Shown here in pieces: positions 15,689 through 22,966 of a DNA stretch of 57,573 nucleotides; the stretch's first letter is position 1, and each line of letters starts with the position of its first letter. The stretch is from Lachnospiraceae bacterium (GTDB lineage Bacteria; Bacillota; Clostridia; Lachnospirales; Lachnospiraceae). The DNA is taken from positions 1 to 57,573 of the forward strand of contig JAFQMS010000022.1 of NCBI GenBank assembly GCA_017396145.1, written 5' to 3'. The notes beneath the pieces are model-generated. The model saw nothing but the letters and a program-made list of their open reading frames with translations. It was not told the DNA's origin and made no database searches. The position numbers and the translations under genes were made by a program.

Positions 15689-18600
15689 ATGAAAAGATGT
15701 TTAGGTTGCATGGAAGAATATAGTAATGATTTCTCCGTATGTCCACATTGTGGATTTGTGGAAGGAACACAACCAGAAGAAGCTATACATATTATACCAG
15801 GTACTATACTTAATAACAGATTTATCGTAGGTAAAGCTATTGGATTTGGTGGCTTTGGTGTTACTTACATTGGATGGGATACGGTATTAGAGCATAAGGT
15901 AGCTATTAAGGAGTATCTGCCTAGTGAATTTTCAACAAGAATACCGGGAAGAACAATTGTAACAGTATTTGAAGGCGAGAAAAGCGAGCAGTTCAAGAGT
16001 GGTCTTGATAAGTTCGTAGACGAAGCTAAAAGACTTGCCAAGTTTAATAATACTCCAGGTATTGTTAAAGTATATGATAGTTTCTATGAGAACCAGACAG
16101 CATACATTGTTATGGAATATCTTGAGGGTGAAACACTGGAAGAGATTTTGAAGAGACAAAAAACATTTCCGGCTGATACTGCTATTGGCATGATGCTTCC
16201 TATAATGGAATCTCTAAAGGTAGTTAATGCAGAAGGAATAATTCATAGAGATATTGCTCCAGATAATATTATTCTGACTGCTGACGGCGAAGTAAAGCTT
16301 ATTGATTTTGGTGCTGCAAGATATGCAACAACCTCTCACAGTCGAAGCTTATCTGTAATTGTAAAGCAAGGTTATTCTCCTGAGGAACAGTACAGAAGCC
16401 GTGGAGACCAAGGACCACATACTGATGTTTATGCAGTTGGTGCAACACTATATAAGATGATTACTGGCACTACACCACCTGATGCCCTAGAGAGAAGAGC
16501 ATATTTTGAAGGAAAGAAAAAGGATATATTAACTCCTATAACAAAGTATTGTAAGGACATTCCTGTGAATACAGAGAATGCTATTTTGAATGCAATAAAT
16601 GTAAGAATTGAAGATAGAACTCCTAATATGGAGACTCTCATTGAGGAAATTACTACAGACGAGCCTGTTAAGAGATTAAAGGGAAGAATTAAGAAAATAG
16701 ATGTACTTCGCTGGCCTTTATGGATGAAGATAAGTGTGCCGGTTGCAGCTATGATGATTATTACCTTGTCTGTGTTGTTTGCAACAGGAGTAATAGGTTT
16801 TAAGTCTAATATTCAAAAGGATATAGAGATACCTGAGGGTATGACGAGAGTGCCTGCCATAGTTAACCAGAAGTTGGCAGCGGCGGAAGAGATAATCTAT
16901 GAAGAATCACTTCTCTATAGTATTGAAGGTAAGGAATACTCCATGGTAGTACCTAAGGATTATGTTCTTACACAGGATATCAATGCTGGTAACATTACAG
17001 CAATTAATACAGAATTACAATTAACCGTAAGTGGTGGTCCGGAGCTTAGGGCAGTACCTTCATGTCTTGGTGCAACTAAGGAGGAAGCCCAAAAGCTTCT
17101 TGAAGAAGCAGGTTTTGTAGGCGAATTTGTAGAGGAATATAATGCTACTATTCCGGAAGGATATGTAGCAGGGCAGGATATTGAGCAGGGTGAGTACATA
17201 GCTATGGGAAGTACTATTACACTGACACTTTCCTTAGGTAGAAATCCAGAAGAAGAATTTGAAGAAAAAGAAATAAAGATGATTAATTTTGTGGGTATGG
17301 AACGTGGTGAAGCTTTAAAGAAAGCAGGAGAACTTGGCTTTACTGTACTCATAAAAGAAGAATATAGTGAAAAAGTTGCTGAAAATATAGTTATGAGCCA
17401 GAGTATCAAGGAAGGTAAGAAGATAAAGAATACTGAACCTGTTGAGCTTGTGGTATCTCTTGGTATTAAATATGTTAAGGTACCAGATGTTACATATATG
17501 GAAGAAGAAAAAGCGGTTGAGATATTAGAGAATGTGCCACTTAAATATACTGTTGAATATGAAGAAAGTGATACGGTTAAGGAAGGATTAGTTATATCAC
17601 AAAGTATAAAAGATACAGAAAAGGTTGTGGCAGATACAGTTATTAATCTTGTAGTATCTACAGGTAAATCAAGCTTTGCTATGCCTGATGTATCAGGTAT
17701 GAGTGAATCAAAGGCCAAAGAAACTCTAGTAGGAAAAGGTCTTGTGGTTAATATAAACTATGCTAATAGTGATGATGTGGCTACAGGAGATGTTATATCT
17801 CAGGATGTGGCAGCGGGAACAGAGGTTAAGGCAGGAGATAGTGTTGCATTAACTGTAAGTTCGGGAGAAAAACTGTATGAAGTTCCTAATGTAGTAGGAT
17901 TAGATGAGTCTACAGCAGTAGATAAACTTGAAGATGCTACATTTAAAGTTCAGGTGACAAAAGCTTATGATGAAGAAGTTGAAGAAGGAAAAGTAGTGTC
18001 TCAGACTTTACCTGCAGGTAACCAGTATAGAAAAGATACTGATATCATAATCACTGTAAGTAAGGGTAAGACACCGCTTACAGTTACATTTAATGGTAAT
18101 GGCGGAATAGCATTAAAAGGAAAGAAGACACTGTATTTAGGAGATAAATATGGAGAGATGCCAAAGGCCTTAAAGGAAGGTTATACATTTGAAGGATGGT
18201 ATACAGATAAGAATGGCGGAGTTGAGATTACTTCATCATCTGTATTATCTCAGAAAAATGATGTAGTCCTTTATGCTCACTGGGTTGCTAACACATACAC
18301 TGTAAAATTAGATTCTAAGGGTGGTAATGCACCTACAAGCATTGAAGTTGTATATGATTCTACATATGAGAATTTGCCTATTGCATTTAAAACTGGTTAT
18401 GGATTTACAGGCTGGTACACAAAGGATGGAGATATAGTTAATAACACGGATAAGGTTAAGATAACATCAGATACAACCTTGTATGCTCATTGGGAAGCGG
18501 GAGCAGTTACAGTTATATTAGATGCAAATGGTGGTATATGTTCGGCTGGAAGTATTACTGTGAAATTTGAAAAGACATATGAAGGTATTGACATCGAGCC

Positions 18601-20278
18601 AACAAGAAAAGGCTATATATTCAAGGGGTGGTATACATCACTAAGTGATGGAGAAAAGGTAACAGAAGCTACTGTAGTTATGAATTCAGAAAATCATACA
18701 CTGTATGCAATATGGGAGCCAGTATCTGTTAAGGTTAATCTTGATGCCAATACTGGAAAATGTGATATTTCAAATATAAGTGTTACTTATGATGGACATT
18801 ATGATGGACTTGTAGAACCAACAAAGACAGGATATACATTCCTTGGATGGTATACAGAAAGGAACGGTGGAGAAGTAGTAAATAGCAATTCTCAGGTAAA
18901 TAATGAGAACGAGCATGCATTGTACGCAAGATGGAGCGCTAATACATATACTATAACATTTTATGAGAATAGTTCAGATGGAAAGGTAACATTAGAAAGC
19001 AAAAAAGTAACTTATGATGATGTATATGGTGTGCTTCCAATAGCTATAAGAGCAGGATATACATTCAATGGTTGGTATACAGACGGTGTTTATGGGACAA
19101 GGGTGCTGGAGGATACTATAGTTAGTATTACAGATAATCAAATATTATATGCGAAATGGTTAGCTAACGAATATACAGTAACATTTAATGCATCAGGTGG
19201 AAGCTGTTCGCCAACAAGTAAGAAGGTAACTTATCATTCAACATATGACTCTTTACCAACACCAACTAGAACAGGATATACATTCCAAGGTTGGTACACA
19301 TCAACAAATGGTGGTGGAAGTAAGGTTGATGCAAGTACTAAGGTTACGAGTGCATATAATCATAGTGTGTATGCGAATTGGAAGGCTAATACATACACTG
19401 TATCTCTGAATGCAAGTGGTGGAAGTTGCAGTACAACAAGTGTCACGCGTACATATCCTGCTACATATGGTTCTTTACCAACTCCAACACGTACATATTA
19501 TACATTCCTTGGATGGTATACAGCAAAGAGTGGCGGAACTAAAGTAAGCTCATCTACTACGGTAACAAGTAGTTGTACTTTATATGCACAATGGAAAGAG
19601 AATGCAACAAGTGGATGGGTAAGCAGAAGTGCTGTTCCAAGTGGAGCTGATATTGTTGAGTATAAGTACGATAAAATAACAACAAAAACGAATGAAACGG
19701 GAATTGCACCTACGGGATATACTCTAGTAAGTGGAAGCAAAAAATGGTTGAGAGATGATAAGGTATCAAGTGGAGCATACAATTACTTGGATGTTAACGA
19801 ATATAATGGTAAATATGCATCGTATATACCTGATATAGATCTTGATAAAAGACCTATATGTGGAACAAATGAGCATTTAAAAACAAATGAATATAGAATA
19901 GATAATACTACATGGTGTTATCACTATTGTTCTGCATCAACTGACTCTATTGGGGCATGGAAACATGGGATATATAATACATTTTGTAGTTGTATAGTAT
20001 CAAATACGGATAAACATAATGTAAAAGAACAGCAAGATGATGAAGATGGAGTAGTAAGAACTACAGTGCATTCTAGTTATTTGTTACAAAATGCGTGTTC
20101 GGGTGGGAATACGCAGTATTTCTTTGCAATACCGTTATGGAGGTGTGAATGGACTAAGTATGTTAAAGTTTATCAGTATACATATAAGAAAGTAGAAACG
20201 GAGACATCAGAAACACCTAAATATTCATCAGGTAATGTTAAGTATACAGAAACTGCAGTTAAGTATATTATTAGATAA
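15689..20278 (+). CDS. PASTA-type Ser/Thr kinase with InlB-type repeats
   Basis: A 1529-residue kinase. A zinc ribbon (CLGCMEEYS, CPHCGFVEG) precedes a kinase domain at about 44-305 (GFGGFGVTYIGWD, VAIKEYLP, HRDIAPDN with Asp188, LIDFGAARYA, GYSPEEQY) and a membrane segment at about 347-370. Outside are six PASTA repeats (~384-793), the muropeptide-sensing unit of PknB/PrkC kinases. Seven Listeria-Bacteroides (InlB B) repeats follow (~796-1304), each with GYTFxGWYT and LYAxW. A C-terminal ~225-residue domain with several Cys and Trp residues ends the protein (ICGTNEH, WCYHYCSAS). PASTA plus InlB repeats in one kinase is a very rare design. GGGAGGA at 15677-15683 favours the ATG at 15689 over 15662. 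Last gene of the T7SS locus. Confidence 0.88.
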   Translation: MKRCLGCMEEYSNDFSVCPHCGFVEGTQPEEAIHIIPGTILNNRFIVGKAIGFGGFGVTYIGWDTVLEHKVAIKEYLPSEFSTRIPGRTIVTVFEGEKSEQFKSGLDKFVDEAKRLAKFNNTPGIVKVYDSFYENQTAYIVMEYLEGETLEEILKRQKTFPADTAIGMMLPIMESLKVVNAEGIIHRDIAPDNIILTADGEVKLIDFGAARYATTSHSRSLSVIVKQGYSPEEQYRSRGDQGPHTDVYAVGATLYKMITGTTPPDALERRAYFEGKKKDILTPITKYCKDIPVNTENAILNAINVRIEDRTPNMETLIEEITTDEPVKRLKGRIKKIDVLRWPLWMKISVPVAAMMIITLSVLFATGVIGFKSNIQKDIEIPEGMTRVPAIVNQKLAAAEEIIYEESLLYSIEGKEYSMVVPKDYVLTQDINAGNITAINTELQLTVSGGPELRAVPSCLGATKEEAQKLLEEAGFVGEFVEEYNATIPEGYVAGQDIEQGEYIAMGSTITLTLSLGRNPEEEFEEKEIKMINFVGMERGEALKKAGELGFTVLIKEEYSEKVAENIVMSQSIKEGKKIKNTEPVELVVSLGIKYVKVPDVTYMEEEKAVEILENVPLKYTVEYEESDTVKEGLVISQSIKDTEKVVADTVINLVVSTGKSSFAMPDVSGMSESKAKETLVGKGLVVNINYANSDDVATGDVISQDVAAGTEVKAGDSVALTVSSGEKLYEVPNVVGLDESTAVDKLEDATFKVQVTKAYDEEVEEGKVVSQTLPAGNQYRKDTDIIITVSKGKTPLTVTFNGNGGIALKGKKTLYLGDKYGEMPKALKEGYTFEGWYTDKNGGVEITSSSVLSQKNDVVLYAHWVANTYTVKLDSKGGNAPTSIEVVYDSTYENLPIAFKTGYGFTGWYTKDGDIVNNTDKVKITSDTTLYAHWEAGAVTVILDANGGICSAGSITVKFEKTYEGIDIEPTRKGYIFKGWYTSLSDGEKVTEATVVMNSENHTLYAIWEPVSVKVNLDANTGKCDISNISVTYDGHYDGLVEPTKTGYTFLGWYTERNGGEVVNSNSQVNNENEHALYARWSANTYTITFYENSSDGKVTLESKKVTYDDVYGVLPIAIRAGYTFNGWYTDGVYGTRVLEDTIVSITDNQILYAKWLANEYTVTFNASGGSCSPTSKKVTYHSTYDSLPTPTRTGYTFQGWYTSTNGGGSKVDASTKVTSAYNHSVYANWKANTYTVSLNASGGSCSTTSVTRTYPATYGSLPTPTRTYYTFLGWYTAKSGGTKVSSSTTVTSSCTLYAQWKENATSGWVSRSAVPSGADIVEYKYDKITTKTNETGIAPTGYTLVSGSKKWLRDDKVSSGAYNYLDVNEYNGKYASYIPDIDLDKRPICGTNEHLKTNEYRIDNTTWCYHYCSASTDSIGAWKHGIYNTFCSCIVSNTDKHNVKEQQDDEDGVVRTTVHSSYLLQNACSGGNTQYFFAIPLWRCEWTKYVKVYQYTYKKVETETSETPKYSSGNVKYTETAVKYIIR

Positions 20279-20335
20279 TGGATGAATTAATATAAAAAGT
20301 TATTTTTATGTTGATATAGCAAATAAAATGTATTG

Positions 20336-20367
20336 CAATAGCGCTATAACTAGTTATGGCGCTATTG
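20336..20367. terminator. Near-perfect hairpin ending the T7SS locus
   Basis: CAATAGCGCTATAACT (20336-20351) pairs with AGTTATGGCGCTATTG (20352-20367) with one G-T wobble. It lies 58 bases after the kinase stop. It is followed by TTAATT rather than a long T run, so it may end transcripts weakly or protect a 3' end. Confidence 0.5.
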
Positions 20368-20852
20368 TTAATTAAGAGCACTGACATTCAAGCATATTTA
20401 TAAATGGTTATAGTATATACAAAACTATCGCAGGAAATAAAGTGTATAGTGGATTTACATCAGTGAAAAGAGTGAGATTGAAGTAAATGGGAGAGGCGTA
20501 ATAATAAACACTATTTTAATAAGATTGTAAAAAGGTAAATAATAAAAATAAAACTTGTAATATGCGACGAGCAATGATATAATAGCATCATAACCAAAGT
20601 GATTTACTACACTGGGTTGTGATGCTATTCTTACTTTATATAGCATCACAAGATTAACATTCAAGCATATTTCTAAAGATACTTCTAACAATTCAAGGCA
20701 GATTGTCTCTGATACTCTAAGGAATCTATGCTTAACAATCAATTGACAATGAATTACGGCAGGGGATTTCTTGGAATAAGGTGATTATGTCTAGAACTGT
20801 ATTTACTAATCTATATGGAATCTTCTGTGAGAAAAGAAATGAAAAGGAGATA
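20368..20852. other. Gene-free, AT-rich spacer before the Rpn island
   Basis: No supportable gene in this part of the spacer. It contains an AAGCATATTTATAAA element at 20390-20404 and a 14-bp-stem hairpin at 20582-20628 that recurs at 22182. Short open frames here lack ribosome sites and family resemblance. Confidence 0.5.
20582..20704. repeat. Left direct repeat flanking the Rpn gene
   Basis: A hairpin pairs ATAGCATCATAACC (20582-20595) with GGTTGTGATGCTAT (20615-20628), with inner arms AGTG/CACT. Downstream comes AAGCATATTTCTAAA at 20663-20677, then TAACAATTC and GGCAGAT. The same elements, in the same order, follow the Rpn gene at 22182-22277. The left copy has about 20 extra bases between hairpin and the AAGCATATT element. 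Confidence 0.6.
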
Positions 20853-20953
20853 GTGTGAAAAATCACACTGATGTGATGATTTTTCACACCGCTATTTGCT
20901 TGTGAGCGAAAGCAAATAGCTCTGATGGCAGACGCAAATCTGATATTTGCGTC
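20853..20953 (+). promoter_or_regulatory. Three consecutive perfect hairpins in the Rpn leader
   Basis: Hairpin 1 pairs GTGTGAAAAATCA (20853-20865) with TGATTTTTCACAC (20877-20889). Hairpin 2 pairs GCTATTTGCTT (20891-20901) with AAGCAAATAGC (20910-20920). Hairpin 3 pairs GACGCAAAT (20931-20939) with ATTTGCGTC (20945-20953). All stems are perfect and spaced one and ten bases apart, ending 38 bases before the Rpn start codon. They may be an RNA leader controlling the nuclease or subterminal sites it recognises. No known RNA family is recognised. Confidence 0.6.
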
Positions 20954-20991
20954 GCCTCTTCGCAACAAGTCGCTCAGAAAAGGAGAATTTT

Positions 20992-21975
20992 ATGATTAGT
21001 AAACAACAGAAGAATGAATTAACAGTAGCAGAGAGGCTTGAAAGAGAAGAACTGGCTGCAAAGCTTACGAAGGAATTTACGAAGCTTACCATTACAGACG
21101 ACTTCATGTTTGGAAAGGTAATGACTAAGAAGAGTATCTGTGTTAAGGTGCTGAATATCCTTACGGGCAGGGAGATTGAAGATGTTCATTGCGTTATCGA
21201 CCAGAGAGCTATGCGTGTAACCAGTGATAGTAAGGGGACAAGGTATGACATTTATGTAGAGACAGAGAAAGAAACATTTGATGCAGAGATGCAGAATAAA
21301 GGGGATGAAAGTCTTATAAAGGAGCTTCCTAAGAGAAGTCGTTTTTATCAGGGGATGATAGACCTTAATGTATTAAAGAAAGGTGATAATTACGAAGAAT
21401 TAAAGGACAGCTATGTTATTTTCATATGCACCTTTGACCCATTTGGAGAAGGACTATACTGTTACAATTATGAGAATACCTGTAAGGATGGAGAGAGAAG
21501 ACTTTTAGGTGATGGAAGGAACATATTGTTTTTTAATACCAAGGGTACAGTTAACAATGTATCGAAGGAGGTAAAGGCGATGCTTGATTACATGGAGACA
21601 GGTAAGGCAAATGATGAGATGACAAAAACCTTAGATTATGAAGTAGAGCAGTTGCATTTTGATGGTCCGGCACTGGCAGATTATCTGATAAGACAGATGC
21701 AGCAAAGGGAGAGGGATAAGAAAGCAGAAGAGAGGGGCATGAAGCGTGGAATAGAGCAAGGAATGAAGCAAGGAATAGAGCAAGGAATAAAGCAAGGAAT
21801 AGAGCAAGGAATGAAGCAAGGAATAGAGCGTGGAATGAAACAAGGAATAGAGCAAGGGAAAATATCCATGCTTAAGCAATTTCTTGATGGTAATCTAATT
21901 AGTATAGAGGATGCTGCCGGGCAGATGAGTGTTACGGTAGAGGAATTGGGGAAGATGTTGGAATCAGGTCTGTAA
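20992..21975 (+). CDS. Rpn-family PD-(D/E)XK nuclease (transposase_31-like)
   Basis: A 327-residue protein. Residues 20-45 contain FTKLTITDDFMFGKVM, typical of Rpn/PD-(D/E)XK transposase-family proteins. The catalytic core shows YDIYVET and FDAEMQNKGD, the D...E-x-Q form of the nuclease motif. Proteins of this group (RpnA) promote recA-independent recombination and have been linked to phage defence. Residues 249-288 are encoded by ten 12-bp units, alternating GMKQ/GIEQ, an unstable region that can change length. The C-terminal tail (AGQMSVTVEELGKM) is repeated in a gene fragment downstream. AAAAGGAG at 20978-20985 selects the ATG at 20992 rather than the upstream in-frame TTG. Confidence 0.88.
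   Translation: MISKQQKNELTVAERLEREELAAKLTKEFTKLTITDDFMFGKVMTKKSICVKVLNILTGREIEDVHCVIDQRAMRVTSDSKGTRYDIYVETEKETFDAEMQNKGDESLIKELPKRSRFYQGMIDLNVLKKGDNYEELKDSYVIFICTFDPFGEGLYCYNYENTCKDGERRLLGDGRNILFFNTKGTVNNVSKEVKAMLDYMETGKANDEMTKTLDYEVEQLHFDGPALADYLIRQMQQRERDKKAEERGMKRGIEQGMKQGIEQGIKQGIEQGMKQGIERGMKQGIEQGKISMLKQFLDGNLISIEDAAGQMSVTVEELGKMLESGL
21736..21855 (+). repeat. 12-bp in-frame tandem repeat, ten units
   Basis: Ten 12-bp units of the form GGAATRRAGCAA lie inside the Rpn gene. They alternate GGAATGAAGCAA and GGAATAGAGCAA with a few changes (units 1 and 8 end CGT). They encode alternating GMKQ and GIEQ. Unit number can vary by slippage without breaking the frame. Such Rpn tail repeats are known in the family. 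Confidence 0.9.
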
Positions 21976-22040
21976 ATCAATACACTTGCAGTTCTGGATT
22001 CATTGGAAAGAATTGAATTAGAGCTTGTCATAGAATTCTC

Positions 22041-22097
22041 GGGCAGATGAGTGTTACGGTTGAAGAGTTTGAGAAGATGTTAGAATTAGATGTATAA
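22041..22097 (+). pseudogene. Duplicated 3' end of an Rpn gene
   Basis: GGGCAGATGAGTGTTACGG and the following ~38 bases closely match the last 57 bases of the Rpn gene, ending in an in-frame stop. The differences (for example LELDV in place of LESGL at the end) show it is a diverged copy rather than a recent tandem duplication. It is the tail of a second Rpn gene removed by recombination. No start or ribosome site. Confidence 0.7.
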
Positions 22098-22181
22098 GGA
22101 AAAATGAGTACTTGTTTTAACTGCTTGTAACAATTTGTGAGAGTAAGAGATACTCACAACAAACAAGAAATCAATAATGTG

Positions 22182-22277
22182 ATAGCATCATAACCTAAGT
22201 GATTTGATACACTGGGTTGTGGTGCTTTTTTACTGTATAAGCATATTTCTAAATAGGTTGTAACAACTCTAAACAGA
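22182..22277. repeat. Right direct repeat flanking the Rpn gene, with terminator hairpin
   Basis: ATAGCATCATAACC (22182-22195) pairs with GGTTGTGGTGCT (22215-22226) and is followed by a T run at 22225-22231, so this copy can act as an intrinsic terminator. AAGCATATTTCTAAA follows at 22239-22253, then TAACAACTC and AACAGAT. Together it matches the left copy at 20582-20704. Confidence 0.65.
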
Positions 22278-22303
22278 TAATTATGATAAAGAGTTGATTT
22301 TAT

Positions 22304-22342
22304 CATATTCCACTTGTGGAATATGTCGGGGTGTGATATAGT
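22304..22342 (+). promoter_or_regulatory. PadR-gene promoter with a 22-bp palindromic operator
   Basis: Perfect arms CATATTCCAC (22304-22313) and GTGGAATATG (22316-22325) flank a TT centre. They overlap a possible -35 box TTGTGG (22314-22319), which lies 17 bases from TATAGT (22337-22342). This is a strong candidate for autoregulation by the PadR protein encoded 55 bases further on. The -10 and -35 matches are moderate. Confidence 0.55.
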
Positions 22343-22396
22343 GAATCTGACATAGTAAATCTTATATAGTGAATTGATAATTTTGGAGGATGAAAG

Positions 22397-22966
22397 ATGT
22401 TAAAACACGGAATACTAGGTCTTTTAAATTATGGCCCTATGACGGGATATGAGATAAATGAAGTTTTTAGAGATTCCTTATCTTTTTTTTGGAAGGCACA
22501 GACAAGTCAGATATATAGAGAACTTCAAAAACTTAAGAGTTTAGGGTGGGCTTTAGATGTGAGTGTCAGGCAAGAAGGGAAACCTGATAAGAATGTATTT
22601 ACAATTACAGATGTAGGTAAAGAAGAACTTATTCGATGGCTTAGTGAAGAGGATATGGGATTCGAAAGCAGAATACCATTGCTTATGAAGACATTTTTTA
22701 GAGGAGAAATTGACAAAGAGAAGAATATAGAATTCTTTAGAAAAGTAGCGTTTTGTTGTGATTACTCAATTCCTATGATGAAGGTTGCTAAAGATAACAT
22801 CCTAAGGTATAAACAAAAACTTGAGGATACAGGTAGAGAGTTGTATTGGGAGATGACAACAGAGTATGGAGTTATGTATATGAACATGTTGAAGGAATGG
22901 AGTAGTTATTGCTTAGAAAAATTACAAAAAGGAAAAGGTGTTAATGATGAATCTTTTGATAATTAA
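22397..22966 (+). CDS. PadR-family transcriptional regulator
   Basis: A 189-residue PadR regulator. The N-terminal winged helix covers about 1-85 (LKHGILGLLNYGPMTGYEIN, then SQIYRELQKLKSLGW and KNVFTITDVGKEEL). A C-terminal helical dimerisation domain follows, as in the PadR_C/Vir_act subgroup. PadR proteins usually repress adjacent detoxification or transport genes until a small aromatic or drug-like ligand binds. GGAGG precedes the ATG. Its end overlaps the next gene by about 23 bases, so they form a coupled pair. Confidence 0.92.
   Translation: MLKHGILGLLNYGPMTGYEINEVFRDSLSFFWKAQTSQIYRELQKLKSLGWALDVSVRQEGKPDKNVFTITDVGKEELIRWLSEEDMGFESRIPLLMKTFFRGEIDKEKNIEFFRKVAFCCDYSIPMMKVAKDNILRYKQKLEDTGRELYWEMTTEYGVMYMNMLKEWSSYCLEKLQKGKGVNDESFDN

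Noticed and set aside
16960-17718. Long minus-strand frame of 252 codons inside the PASTA region
   Set aside because: Antisense of repeated PASTA coding sequence; composition rich in Ser, Thr and Pro typical of such shadows.
18076-19600. Mobile repeat array
   Set aside because: The repetition is at protein level, seven InlB-type domains in one reading frame; not a DNA element.
20732-20968. Minus-strand frame in the Rpn leader
   Set aside because: Overlaps the three hairpins, lacks a ribosome site and resembles no protein.
21736-21855. CRISPR-like short repeats
   Set aside because: Units are contiguous 12-mers in frame within a coding gene, without spacers.
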